Both the position numbers and the translations under genes were made by a program. From Sva-07 sp963752815 (GTDB taxonomy: Bacteria; Actinomycetota; Acidimicrobiia; Acidimicrobiales; Ilumatobacteraceae), in NCBI GenBank assembly GCA_963752815.1, contig CAVVZI010000015.1, positions 868,001 through 932,000 of the forward strand: DNA of 64,000 nucleotides, given 5' to 3'. Every line of letters begins with the position of its first letter. Positions within the stretch are counted from its first letter, which is position 1. The notes under the pieces were generated by a model. That model saw only the letters and a program-made list of their open reading frames with translations, searched no databases and had not been told where the DNA came from. Positions 26,673 through 36,540 of the stretch are shown piece after piece.

Positions 26673-27981
26673 ATGACCGTGCTGCTCATCGTGGTCCCTG
26701 ACTACGCCTCGCACTATTTCCCGATGAGCGCGATCGCTCACCGCGTCGTCGCGAGCGGAACCGAAGTCGTCGTTGCGACGGGACCGTGCCTGCGTGATCG
26801 AGTCATCGCCGATGGCTTCTTCTGGTCCGAACTCCGAATGAGCCGAGGCAGCAACACCGGCGTCCGACAACCGATGCAACGCGGCGATGATCTACGCCCG
26901 TTTCTCGCGTCCACAGAAGCGGGCATGGTCGCAACCCTGTTGCATCAAGCGGATGCGCGCCGACATGACTTGTTGTGGCAGCCCGAGTCGGTCGCCCGCG
27001 ACACCGTTCGACTTGTCGAACGCCTCCAGCCGTCCGCCGTGCTCGTCGATCACCTCTGCGTCGCGGCGCGCCTCGCTCTGTTCGCCGCGAATGTCCGCAC
27101 CTTGACGCTGGTGCCCGGCCATCCCAGCCAACTCCCTGCGTTGGGTGAGGTCTACGGATATCCCACGCAGTTGGCCGGAATGGGTGCGACCCGACCCGGC
27201 CGGTCTGCGCGAATTGCGTCAACGGTGCGAGACGACCAGCCAGATGTTGGCCGACACCGGAAACCGGATCGTCGGCGGCATCAATCCGGGAGCGGACCGG
27301 ATCGGTGACGTGTTCGGTGCGCTCGGAGCAACCGTGCTGTACAACAGCCCGTCCGCCCTGCAGGACCCGGCCCGACGGCTCCCGCTCGACCACCATTTCC
27401 TGGGCAGTTGCGTGCGAGCGCACGACGTTGCCGACGACGAGACAATGGCGTGGCTGGCCGTCCCCGAACCGTTTCTCTACGTGTCCCTCGGAACGTTCCT
27501 GTCGGGCCGGGTCGATGTGCTCCGCCGAATCGTCGACGGCCTCAGGCGGGACGGGCGACGCGTCGCCATCGCGACCGGAAGCACGCCCACCGCCCAACTC
27601 GGCGACCTCCCCACGGCCTGGCTCGTACGACCATTCCTGCCGCAGATCGAACTACTTGGGCACGCTGACGGGGTGATCTGCCACGGCGGCAACAACACCG
27701 TCACCGAGGCTCTCTCGGCCGGCACACCGTTGATCGTCCTGCCGATGTCGACGGACCAGTTCGCCATCGCCGCCGACGTCGAACGCGCCGGCGTAGGCGT
27801 GTCGGCTGACCCGAACAGCGTCGCCGCCGCAACGCTTGCTCGCTTGGCACAGTTCGATGACGGCACACGCAGCCGCGTCGAACGAATGGCATCCGACCTG
27901 GCGCGCGAACCTGGCCCCCAACTCGCGGCCCGTCTGCTCACGAACAGCGAAGTCCGGGCAGAAGCGCACCGCTCGCCGTAG
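26673..27981 (+). CDS. UGT/GT1-type glycosyltransferase, one frameshift
   Basis: About 435 residues once an extra T near 27173 is removed, which restores QWPEWVRPDPAGLRELRQR. N-terminal acceptor domain VLLIVVPDYASHYFPMSAIA; C-terminal nucleotide-sugar site PFLPQIELLGHADGVICHGG then NNTVTEALSAGTPLIVLPMS, as in macrolide, sterol and carotenoid glucosyltransferases. Inverting GT-B fold. Together with the isoprenoid genes on its right it could glycosylate a terpenoid or carotenoid; that link is inference from position. Confidence 0.83.
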
Positions 27982-28010
27982 CCCGGCTGGGGTGGTGGAG
28001 CGAACTCGGT

Positions 28011-29243
28011 CTAAGTCCGGCGCTGCTCGAGGACCGCCTCGGCACAGCGGCGACCGGAAAAGAGTGCTCCCTGGATCGACGCCGTGTCGCGGTGGTCCCC
28101 ACACACGAAGCGGCCGTCGGCCCGGACGACGGTGCGCTTCGGGGCGAACGGCGGACGCTGCGTCGGTTGCCCGTGTGCGATGCGATACGTGGCCAGGTGC
28201 TCCCACCCGTCCACCCGTGTGCCCCACCAGTCGCGCAGTTGCCGGCGAGCCATCGCTTCCAGGTCACCCTCGATAATGGCGGGGAGCGCGGCGACGACGA
28301 GGTGCTTGTCCGCAGGTGCGTACGTCGGTGCGACGTTGCTCATGACGGCCGCGTTGAGCACCGGACCGATGCCCGTTCCGTCGAGGATCACCATCTTCGA
28401 GTCGGTCGGCGCTTCATCGGCCACGAAGTACACGCAGCCTGCCGCTTTCGAGTCGACCCGCGCCAGCCCGAGCAGCGCACTCGCGGACGGGCCGTCTGTC
28501 GCAACGACGACGGCCGACGCCGAGATCTCGTCACCGTCGACGATCGTCACGGAGTTCGGCGTCGTGGACGCAACGGTGACGCCCAGCCGCACCGTCCCAG
28601 CTGGCAGTCGGGACGCCAGTTGGTTCGGGATCTCCTGCATCCCGCCAGCGGGCACCGCAGCATCGCCGTCGGCCAGCATCCGGAAGATCACGTCGAACAT
28701 TCGTCGACTGTCCCCGAGATCGGGATCGAGCTGGATCCCGCCCACCAGCGGTCGGAAGAACCGCTGGATGATGGTCTCGGAGAACCCCGCATCCTGCAGT
28801 GCAATCTCGGTGGCGACATCGTCGCCAGCGAGCAGCCGGGCCGGATCGACGCGACGAAGCTGCGCTCGGAGCCGGGCGATGCGGAGCTTGTCTCCGACCG
28901 AACCGATCGGCGCCAGCAACGTCGACACGGCCGTGGTCGGCGAGCGGAACGGATCGGACACCGCCGAACCCTTGCCCTGCCTCCACACCAGTGCGCCGGG
29001 ATCGAACCGTCGTAGTTCAAGTGCATCGAGGTCGAACTGGCGCACCAACTCCGGATATGCCGTCAGCGCTACCTGGAACCCGCGATCCACCAGGAATCCG
29101 TCGATCCGATCGGTGCGCACGCGTCCGCCGACGCCATCGCTCGCCTCCAGGACGACGACGTCGACGCCGGCTCGGTGCAACGCGACAGCACACGACAGCC
29201 CCGCCAATCCCGCTCCGACGATTACCACAGGAGCATCAGCCAC
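28011..29243 (-). CDS. FAD-dependent amine-oxidase/phytoene-desaturase-like enzyme
   Basis: 410 residues from GTG 29243, with AAGGAAGG seven bases upstream. Dinucleotide fold VVIVGAGLAGLSCAVALHRA with Glu (VVLEASDGVGGRVRTD), flavin-family GG...R signature, and C-terminal FAD contact FVCGDHRDTASIQGALFSG. Resembles plant and cyanobacterial desaturase-like FAD oxidoreductases, shorter than CrtI (about 490). Divergent from the isoprenoid fusion gene. Substrate unknown; a polyene is plausible. Confidence 0.83.
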   Translation of the reverse strand: MADAPVVIVGAGLAGLSCAVALHRAGVDVVVLEASDGVGGRVRTDRIDGFLVDRGFQVALTAYPELVRQFDLDALELRRFDPGALVWRQGKGSAVSDPFRSPTTAVSTLLAPIGSVGDKLRIARLRAQLRRVDPARLLAGDDVATEIALQDAGFSETIIQRFFRPLVGGIQLDPDLGDSRRMFDVIFRMLADGDAAVPAGGMQEIPNQLASRLPAGTVRLGVTVASTTPNSVTIVDGDEISASAVVVATDGPSASALLGLARVDSKAAGCVYFVADEAPTDSKMVILDGTGIGPVLNAAVMSNVAPTYAPADKHLVVAALPAIIEGDLEAMARRQLRDWWGTRVDGWEHLATYRIAHGQPTQRPPFAPKRTVVRADGRFVCGDHRDTASIQGALFSGRRCAEAVLEQRRT

Positions 29244-29661
29244 GACGCCACCTTCCTTGGGCGCGCATGTCACACCGGGTCAGCAAAGACCACGACGTTG
29301 TCGTCGTAGCCGCGACGTGCGGCGTCGTACCGACCGCGCACTGGACGAAGTCGCATTGAAAGTCTCCTTGATCGTTGACGGACACCCCCACTTCGGCCAG
29401 CACACCCATGCACGGATGCACCGATTGCGAAAGACAACTCGCCGAGGCCGACGCTGCGGCTCGGGCCGCCGGACGAATCGGCGATTCTGAGTAACAGCCC
29501 ATTGAGGCACAGCGGAAATCGCCGGCTCCGAGAAATTTGCATCGGACCGGACGACGCTGCATCCGCGCACAGCCTTGCGAACGAAGACGAGGAACGCCCG
29601 CTTGTTCGAGGAGTACCGCGTGCTTATGAGGTCACCAACGTCGATGGTCCGGAGCGAACCG
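29244..29661. other. Divergent intergenic region, no gene
   Basis: 418 bp between the FAD enzyme and the isoprenoid fusion. I see no coding signal on either strand and no clear operator. It must hold both promoters. Confidence 0.5.
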
Positions 29662-31380
29662 ATGAGCGTGAGCGAAGTCATCCTGCTCGACGCTCGCGGT
29701 CGGCCTTCGGGAACGATTCCGAAGAGATCGGTGCATCATGCATCTACTCCCTTGCACCTGGCGTTCTCATGTCACGTCGTGCGCGACGACGGTCACGTCC
29801 TGATCACGAAGCGAGCCCTCACCAAACGGACCTGGCCGGGGGTCGTGTCCAACGCATGCTGCGGTCATCCACAGCCGGGCGAGACCCTGCGCGACGCCGT
29901 GCAGCGTCACCTTCAAAGTGAGCTGCGAACGCGAGCGGTGAGGATGGCTGTGGCGCTCGACGATTTCGTGTACCGGGCGGAAATGAACGACGGAACGATC
30001 GAGCACGAACTGTGTCCCGTGCTCGTCGCCCAGATCGACGGGGAACCCGAGCCTGATCTAGAAGAAGCCGACAGCTTCGAGTGGGTTCCATGGGAGCGAC
30101 TCCGGCAGCGAGCGATGAACGATCCCGAATCGTTGAGCCCCTGGTGCGTCGAACAGATCGCCAGGCTGCCTGACGATGCGTCGTCCTTGATCGCGATGGC
30201 GCACGACCCTGGTCCCTCCGCACTCGACGATCCGATCGTCGTCGCTACAAAGAGTGCACGCGAGGCGTCACCAGGGCCCGTCGGCAGCGGGTCGATCGAC
30301 CTCGATCTCGCCTCCGACTCAGTCGAGTCGCTGTTGCGCACATTCCTCGATGACAGTGCCGATCGACTCGGCCGTCACGACGAGCGCGCCCTCGCACTGC
30401 ATCGGGTGGTCCGCCAACTCGTGCTCGCAGGTGGCAAACGGCTCCGTCCCCGCTTCGTACATTGGGGCTGGCGAGCCGCCGTCGGCGATCGGGACCCGAC
30501 TCCAGCGTTCATCGCCGGTGCAGCGATCGAACTCCTGCACACCTTCGCCCTCCTGCACGACGACGTGATGGATGGGTCCATCACGCGACGGGGCCGACCC
30601 ACTGCTCAGCTCGAGTTCGCCGACCTACACCGAACCCACCGCCGCCACGGCGATGCCCGTCGCGTCGGTGAAGCAGCAGCGGTGCTCGCTGGAGATCTCG
30701 CATTCGTGTACGCAGACGAGTTGTTCGACATGCTCGAAGACGCCACCACCCATGACCTGCGCGACGCCCGGGCGGTTTTCCGTGAACTCCGCACGGAGGT
30801 CATCGCCGGACAATTCCTCGACATCATGCCGATGCACGATCTCGCACCGATGCGTCCGCACGAGGCGGTCGTTGCCGAGGAGACAGCGATGAAGGTGGCA
30901 TTACTGAAGTCGGCCCGGTACACCGTCACTCGTCCCCTGATCCTCGGTCTCGCGCTGGCCAATTGTGCCGACGCCACCTTGCTGGCTGCGTTGCGACAAT
31001 TCGGTGACTCGATTGGTCTCGCCTTCCAGCTTCGCGATGACGTTCTCGACCTGTTCGGCGATCCCAAGACCACCGGCAAGCCGCCGATGGGTGATCTCGC
31101 CGACGGCAAGGCGACCCTGCTCGTGACGCGTGCGGCCCGCCTCGCACCGCCCGCCGACGCAAAGTTCCTGTGCGACGTCGTCAACCGTGGCAATGCGGAA
31201 CTCGATGACCTTCGCCGCTGCCGATCGATCGTGACCACATCAGGTGCCCTCGCCAGCGTGGAGGCGACGATCACCGCTCGCCACCGCGACGCCCTGGCGG
31301 CACTTTCGTCGTTGCGCGATCCGGGAACATGTGCCGGCCTTGCCGCCCTCGCTGCACGAGCCGTCCACCGTCGAGATTGA
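29662..31380 (+). CDS. Fused IPP isomerase (type 1) and polyprenyl diphosphate synthase
   Basis: 572 residues, ATG 29662 with GGAG seven bases upstream. Residues 1 to about 175 are type-1 isopentenyl-diphosphate isomerase (Nudix fold): SNACCGHPQPGE with catalytic Cys67, and HELCPVL with the catalytic Glu region. After a Pro/Gly/Ala linker, about 210-572 form an all-trans prenyl synthase: GGKRLRP, first Asp motif LLHDDVMD (DDxxD) and second LRDDVLDLFGD with GKPP. One chain would convert IPP to DMAPP and elongate it to GGPP-like products. Both active sites look complete. Such a fusion is unusual; the separate genes are commonly adjacent in carotenoid clusters. Confidence 0.9.
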   Translation: MSVSEVILLDARGRPSGTIPKRSVHHASTPLHLAFSCHVVRDDGHVLITKRALTKRTWPGVVSNACCGHPQPGETLRDAVQRHLQSELRTRAVRMAVALDDFVYRAEMNDGTIEHELCPVLVAQIDGEPEPDLEEADSFEWVPWERLRQRAMNDPESLSPWCVEQIARLPDDASSLIAMAHDPGPSALDDPIVVATKSAREASPGPVGSGSIDLDLASDSVESLLRTFLDDSADRLGRHDERALALHRVVRQLVLAGGKRLRPRFVHWGWRAAVGDRDPTPAFIAGAAIELLHTFALLHDDVMDGSITRRGRPTAQLEFADLHRTHRRHGDARRVGEAAAVLAGDLAFVYADELFDMLEDATTHDLRDARAVFRELRTEVIAGQFLDIMPMHDLAPMRPHEAVVAEETAMKVALLKSARYTVTRPLILGLALANCADATLLAALRQFGDSIGLAFQLRDDVLDLFGDPKTTGKPPMGDLADGKATLLVTRAARLAPPADAKFLCDVVNRGNAELDDLRRCRSIVTTSGALASVEATITARHRDALAALSSLRDPGTCAGLAALAARAVHRRD

Positions 31381-31641
31381 GCGACCGCCAACCGGCAGGC
31401 GACGCGGCGTGGCGGCGATTTCTGCGCGCAGACTAGGGGCCGGTGGGGGAGCGGATTCGCGTCGCCTGGTTCGGCGCCGACACCCATCGGGCGGTGCGAC
31501 GCGACGAGCCTGCACCGCATGCGATCACCGTGAGTAGTCACCTCATGTGCGGGAGGAACTCGAGGTTGACCTCCCACAGTTCGCCGGAAGCGCGCTCGTT
31601 TCGAGCTGTTTCGTCCGGTGTTTACCGGGCGGCATCGGGGT

Positions 31642-32044
31642 TCAGGTTCGGAAGGTGACCCGTTCGCGAAGCCAATTCGCGAGCCAGGTCTCGTCGACCT
31701 CGCGTGCCGCCACGGCGAGCATCGCTTCAACAGCGTCGTCGGTCGTCGGGATGCTCGTCGTTCCACGATCCATCGTTGAGATCGATGAACAGCACGAGGC
31801 ACGCCCACGCTGCTCGCTTGTTGCCGTCGGGCAACGGGTGATTCCAGGCGATCCGACACGCGAGCACCGCTGTCTTGTCGTATGGATCCGGGTAGAAGTC
31901 GGTGTCGCCGAAACCCGCCTGCGGTGCGTGCAGTGCCGAATCGGCGAGCTCGACGCGGCTGGCCTTGATCAGCGTTGGGGCATTGATGCCGGTGACGTGC
32001 TCGGCGAGATACCAGAACTCAGCAAGGCTGAGATATCGGGTCAC
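31642..32044 (-). CDS. Doc/Fic-type toxin, one frameshift
   Basis: About 133 residues from GTG 32044. Fic motif HPLPDGNKRAAW (catalytic His, phosphate-binding Gly-Asn-Lys-Arg) and N-terminal YLSLAEFWYLAEHVTG. An extra G near 31750 breaks the frame; past it the end reads DDAVEAMLAVAAREVDETWL and stops at 31642. Doc enzymes phosphorylate EF-Tu. Its start overlaps the antitoxin stop by 4 bp. Confidence 0.82.
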
Positions 32045-32250
32045 TTCGCGAGGCGGTCGAGGATCTCCCGGTCGCGCTCGAGCAGTTTCTTGGCGCGGGC
32101 GGTGAAATCCTCATCGGAGCGGACTCGTTCGATCTCGGCGGCGAGGGCATCAATGATGAGCTGGTTCACGCTGTCGCCTCGGACGCGAGCAACAGCCTCT
32201 GCGTCGTCGGCGAGGTCGTCGGGCAACCGAACAGTGGTCTGCTTTGCCAT
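32041..32250 (-). CDS. Ribbon-helix-helix antitoxin partner of Doc
   Basis: 69 residues: beta strand KQTTVRLPDDLADDAEAVAR then helices (DSVNQLIIDALAAEIERVR), a CopG/RHH pattern, and a charged C-terminal tail (LLERDREILDRLAK). First gene of the pair, ATG 32250 without Shine-Dalgarno; a TATCAT six bases upstream suggests a leaderless start. Confidence 0.83.
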   Translation of the reverse strand: MAKQTTVRLPDDLADDAEAVARVRGDSVNQLIIDALAAEIERVRSDEDFTARAKKLLERDREILDRLAK

Positions 32251-32256
32251 GACATC

Positions 32257-32262
32257 ATGATA
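32257..32262 (-). promoter_or_regulatory. -10 element for the leaderless Doc module, inside a palindrome
   Basis: TATCAT on the minus strand six bases before the ATG. The surrounding TGATATCATGATGTCAT contains the palindrome TGATATCA and a near repeat, fitting autorepression by the RHH antitoxin. Confidence 0.5.
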
Positions 32263-32689
32263 TCACGATGCAAGGTTGTGAACTGTTGCAAGCCAGGGCG
32301 CATAGCGCCGGTACTGCGGTACTCGCCGCCGTGACCGCATCGGGCAAATTGTGCGAATCCACTAGCCGTCGGGGGCCCGCCGCGTCGGTTGTCGTGACGT
32401 GCGACTTGGGCTTCAGCGCAGAGCGCGGCAGACGCGTTGGCAGCAAGGCTCGTCGGTGCTGGCCCATCACGGCAGCGAACATTGTCAACCCAAGTTGCTG
32501 ACACTTGGCTCAGAACAGCGACTGGTGGTATTTGGGCCGTGCGCCACGCTCAGGCCCGACGTTGCGACGGTCGGGTGCACCGCCAAACTGGGTATCGGCG
32601 TGGTGAGCGCGCCGGCGTCACCGGTGCAACACCGACGGCGACGTTCAACGCGCGACCTCCGCTGGGAGCGACAAGCGGATTACACGCCT

Positions 32690-32790
32690 GATCGCAACTC
32701 CCTCCTGGGCCGAGGCCCTCAACCAGTTGTGGGTGACGGACGTGACCTACGTGCCGAGCCGCTCCGGGACGGCGCGTACGTATGCGCCTC
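32690..32790 (+). mobile_element. IS3-family transposase fragment
   Basis: Short frame ALNQLWVTDVTYVPSRSG matches the start of the DDE domain of IS3 OrfB proteins (first Asp in WVTD). No flanking coding sequence or terminal repeats are seen. The rest of 32263-32845 is non-coding as far as I can tell. Confidence 0.55.
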
Positions 32791-32845
32791 CTCAACCGCA
32801 CAGTCCGACCGCCGGCCAGATGTGACGTCGTAACGTTGCGAACTG

Positions 32846-35800
32846 ATGCGGGTGAAGGTCACGTTGTTCGGGCGATTCGAGGTGGATGTCGACGGCTGGA
32901 CCGTACCCGAGGCACGCTGGGGTGGCCGGCGTGGTCCCGCTCTGGTCAAGCTCTTGGCGCTCGCACCGGGCCACCGCCTGCATCGTGAACAGGTGATTGA
33001 CGCGTTGTGGCCGGACCTGTCGGTCGCGGCGGCGTCGCCACGCTTGCACAAGTCCGTCCATCTGGTGCGCGCGGCACTCGGCAATCACGAGGCGTTGATC
33101 ACCGCAAGCGAACGGATCGAGCTCTGGCCGACCGCGGACGTGGTGGTCGACGCGGAGCGCTTCGAGGAGCTGGCGTCCAAGGCGCGGACCTCACCGGACC
33201 AACAAGGGCTGAGCGATGCCATCGACGCGTACACCGGTGAGCTCCTGCCGGACGATGTGTACGAGTCGTGGACGTCGGCGGACCGTGATCGGCTGCGTGT
33301 GCAGTACGGCGAGCTGCTGCGCCTCGCAGAGCGCTGGGAGCAGCTCATTGCCCTCGACCCGACGGACGAGGTTGCTCATCTGCACATCGTGCGCCGGCTG
33401 GTGGACCGGCGCGATCGGGCTGGAGCGTTGCGCCAGCTCGACCATCTTGCGAGCGCGTTGCAGCGCGAGCTGGAGGTCGAGCCGAGCGGGGCGGCGCAGC
33501 TCCTACGCGAAGAGGTGGTGGCGCTACCGATCGATGCATCGAGTCCGTCCACGGCCGTGAAGAGCATCGCCATGCCGGTCGCGCTGACCCCGCTTGTCGG
33601 CCGGGCGAGCGAGTTGGAGGATTTGACAGCGGCGCTCGACGGGCACCGTCTTGTGACGGTCACTGGGCCGGGAGGCATCGGCAAGACACGCCTTGCGTTG
33701 GCGGCAACCGAACGGTGGCTGGTTGATCACGATGCCGACGCGGTGTTCGTGGACCTTGCCAGGATCACGGAGTCGACGTTCGTGGAGTCAGCCGTGGCGG
33801 AGGCCGCCGCGGTGCCGGAGCAAGCTGGGATGGACCGGCTCGACACGGTGGCGCTGGCGTTGGCTGAGACGCCGACCGTGATGCTCATCGACAACTGTGA
33901 GCACGTGCAGGACGCCGCCCGCGTCTGCATCGAACGGCTACTCGTGCGATGTCCGTCGATCCGCATCCTGGCGACGAGCCGGCTGCGCCTCATGCTCCCA
34001 TTCGAGCGAGTGTTCGTCGTGTCCGGGTTGTCCCGAACTGGACCGCCCGGGGGCAGCGACGCGTCGACGCTGTTCGCCCAGCGCATGGTGGCGGCCGGGG
34101 CTGATCCGCCTGCGGACGACATCGAGTGGACGCTCGTCGATGACATCTGTGGACAGCTCGACGGGTCGGCGTTGGCCATCGAGTTGGCAGCTGGGCGGGT
34201 TCCGGGCTTCGGACTGCACGGTCTCGCCCGGACGTTGCACGACCGTCTCGACGTCCTGTCGGTCGGCAGCCGTGACGCGCACCGACATCGTTCGCTGGCG
34301 ACGGCCATCGGCTGGAGCTACGACCTGCTCGACGAGGACGAACGAGCGGTTCTCCGGGCGGCAGCGGTGTTCGTGACGCCGTTCGACCTCGACGGTGTGG
34401 CCGCCATCAGCAGCCGCGCACCCTCGAGCATTTCGTCACTCGTCGCCAACCTGGTCGACTGGCACCTGGTGACCGTCTTCTCCCCCGGTCGCGTTCGCAT
34501 CCTCGAGACGATTCGCCAGTTCGCGGCGACGATCAGCGAGTCGATTGGCGAACTCGAAGGTCTCCATGTCGCCCATCTCGCCTGGTGCCAAGCGAGGTTG
34601 GAAGACTTGTTGGCGCGCGATCCCGGTACGCCCGAATGGCGCGACCTCGCTGACGGTGTGTTCGCCGAGACTCACACGGCGCTGTCGTGGGCGAGCCACG
34701 CTGAGGACCCGCGGATGTCGGTGGCCACGGTCGGCGAGCGTTTCGCCGACGCCCTTTTTCAACGAGGGCGGCTCGGTGAGGCGCAACGACACTACGTCCA
34801 GGCGGCGGAGGCGTGCCGAGACTCGCGCCAGCAGCAGCGGTTGTTCCGCCTTGCCGCGGGAGCGGCGGCCACCCGCAACGTCGGTGATGACGCGACGGCG
34901 CTGCTCGAGCGTTCTGCGGCCGTGGCGGTGGATGCCGGGTGGAACGACGAGGCCGCCACGGACCTGGCGCGTGTGGCCGCCCTGCAGCGCCGAGCCGACG
35001 GCATCATGGGACGGCCCCGCACGCATGAACAGGTCGACGGCGTCCTCGACCGGGCCCGATCGCTCAGTGCCGGCGGTGCAGGGGCAGCGGCCGCGATCGC
35101 CAGTGCCGAGGGATGGTTACCCGGATCGCGAGCGCGGTCACACGCCGCTACGGCCCGCGCCCTCGACCTGGCTGAGGAAGCCGGCGACGTTCTCCTCGTG
35201 AACGAAGCGCTCGACCAGCGCATCTCGTTGGAGTTGGCAGGTGGTGACCTCGGCGGCGCGATCGCCGCCGTGGACCGGCGCCTCGTCGTCTTGGCTGACC
35301 TCGCAGTTGACGCCGCCAGTGGTTTCGATTTCTACGACGCCTACCACATGGGTTGCCACGTGAACCTGGCTGCGGGCCGTCTCGACGCCGCCCGGCGTCA
35401 CGCCGACACGCTCGCCGAACTGCCGTACCTCTGCGAGGAGCGCCACATCGGCCTCGGACGGCGGATGGAGGTGAACGCGATGGCCGGCGAGTTCGACGCC
35501 GTGGTCGCCGACGCCGCGCTCTTCGAGCATGACTGGCGGCGGGCGGGCCTGCCCGTTGCCGGCAACCTGGCCGTCGGCGCCTACGCGGCCGCCATGGTCT
35601 TCGGGATCCGGCGTGACGATGAGTCACGTGCGCACTGGACGTCGATCACCCGCAGCCTGCTCTCCCGGCCCGAACGCCTCGACGATCCGACGAACCTGTG
35701 GGCCGTGGTCCTCGACGTCATGTTGGCCCTCGATGAGGGAGACGCGGGTACCGCACTCGATCGGACGATTCAGACACCGGTCCACCCGGTCGACAACTCG

Positions 35801-36055
35801 AACCAAGTCCTCTGGCTGCCCTGGTACGCCGCCGTCTGGTGCGAAGCCCGGGTGATCGCCGGCGTGGGCATCAGCGCCGCCCAGGTCGATGCGGCACGGG
35901 TGGCGGCAGCCGGCAACGACATCGCACTCACCGTCATCGAACGAGCTCGTCGACTGGCCGACGAACCGAACAGCGAACACGGTGACCTCATCGCGCGCTT
36001 CACCACGGCTGGCTGTAGCTACCAGGCGAACCGCACCCGCTCGCTGACACGGTGA
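32846..36055 (+). CDS. AfsR-like regulator: BTAD plus NB-ARC-type ATPase
   Basis: 1069 residues. Residues about 1-95 form a winged-helix SARP-type DNA-binding part (VTLFGRFEVDVDGW, REQVIDALWPDL), about 100-225 the bacterial transcriptional activation domain (LDPTDEVAHLHIVRRLVDR). An ATPase follows: Walker A TVTGPGGIGKTRLAL near 273, Walker B TVMLIDNCEHV, RILATSRLRL, then a TPR-like C-terminus. Such proteins activate secondary-metabolite or adaptive clusters on signal plus ATP. Converges on the PIG-L/flavoenzyme operon, ending 37 bp inside its last gene. Confidence 0.87.
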   Translation: MRVKVTLFGRFEVDVDGWTVPEARWGGRRGPALVKLLALAPGHRLHREQVIDALWPDLSVAAASPRLHKSVHLVRAALGNHEALITASERIELWPTADVVVDAERFEELASKARTSPDQQGLSDAIDAYTGELLPDDVYESWTSADRDRLRVQYGELLRLAERWEQLIALDPTDEVAHLHIVRRLVDRRDRAGALRQLDHLASALQRELEVEPSGAAQLLREEVVALPIDASSPSTAVKSIAMPVALTPLVGRASELEDLTAALDGHRLVTVTGPGGIGKTRLALAATERWLVDHDADAVFVDLARITESTFVESAVAEAAAVPEQAGMDRLDTVALALAETPTVMLIDNCEHVQDAARVCIERLLVRCPSIRILATSRLRLMLPFERVFVVSGLSRTGPPGGSDASTLFAQRMVAAGADPPADDIEWTLVDDICGQLDGSALAIELAAGRVPGFGLHGLARTLHDRLDVLSVGSRDAHRHRSLATAIGWSYDLLDEDERAVLRAAAVFVTPFDLDGVAAISSRAPSSISSLVANLVDWHLVTVFSPGRVRILETIRQFAATISESIGELEGLHVAHLAWCQARLEDLLARDPGTPEWRDLADGVFAETHTALSWASHAEDPRMSVATVGERFADALFQRGRLGEAQRHYVQAAEACRDSRQQQRLFRLAAGAAATRNVGDDATALLERSAAVAVDAGWNDEAATDLARVAALQRRADGIMGRPRTHEQVDGVLDRARSLSAGGAGAAAAIASAEGWLPGSRARSHAATARALDLAEEAGDVLLVNEALDQRISLELAGGDLGGAIAAVDRRLVVLADLAVDAASGFDFYDAYHMGCHVNLAAGRLDAARRHADTLAELPYLCEERHIGLGRRMEVNAMAGEFDAVVADAALFEHDWRRAGLPVAGNLAVGAYAAAMVFGIRRDDESRAHWTSITRSLLSRPERLDDPTNLWAVVLDVMLALDEGDAGTALDRTIQTPVHPVDNSNQVLWLPWYAAVWCEARVIAGVGISAAQVDAARVAAAGNDIALTVIERARRLADEPNSEHGDLIARFTTAGCSYQANRTRSLTR

Positions 36056-36540
36056 GTTCGGGGGCACAGCGAGAAGCGGTACGGAACGCCTCGGTGGCCC
36101 ACCACCGTCGATACGCGCCGGTGCCCATGAGCTCGGCGAGCGGAGCGGTCTGCGAGTGGTGCTCCGCAAAGGCCGTGGTCGGGATGCCCGGTCATGCCGT
36201 CGGGCCCGAAGGTGACGATCACGTCGGGACGGACGTCCTCGATCTGCTCGATCACGAGGTCGGTGCCGTCGACCGTGTCGCAGCCTCCGTCCTCGAAGCC
36301 GAGCAACCGCAGGTCGTGAACGCCGAGTACGGCGAGGCTCGCGATCAACTCGGCGTGTCGGTGCGCGGCGAGCCGGGCCGGCGGCCACGCGACGGGGTCG
36401 CTCGTTCCGCGTTCGCCGAGGGTGGCGGTGACGACCACGACCCGGTCGCCGCGGGCAACGTGCTCGAGCATCAGCCCGGCCGTCAGGTACGCCTCGTCGT
36501 CGGGGTGCGCCCAGACGCCGAGCAGTGTGCGACCGCTCAT
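36019..36540 (-). CDS. PIG-L/LmbE-type deacetylase, 3' end frame-damaged
   Basis: ATG 36540 overlaps the flavoenzyme stop. Zn site AHPDDEAYLTAGLMLEHVARGD and second motif GHPDH are present, as in GlcNAc-PI/MshB/BshB-type deacetylases. After GHPDH the frame shifts (near 36175) and again near 36050. The recovered chain is about 170 residues against a usual 220-290, ending beneath the convergent regulator. Either truncated or affected by indels. Substrate is an N-acetylated sugar or amide by family. Confidence 0.72.
   Translation of the reverse strand: MSGRTLLGVWAHPDDEAYLTAGLMLEHVARGDRVVVVTATLGERGTSDPVAWPPARLAAHRHAELIASLAVLGVHDLRLLGFEDGGCDTVDGTDLVIEQIEDVRPDVIVTFGPDGMTGHPDHGLCGAPLADRSARRAHGHRRVSTVVGHRGVPYRFSLCPRTHRVSERVRFAW

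Noticed and set aside
31381..31641. Short plus-strand ORF at 31443 as a gene
   Set aside because: No ribosome site, no recognisable domain, and it overlaps the Doc-toxin 3' end antisense.
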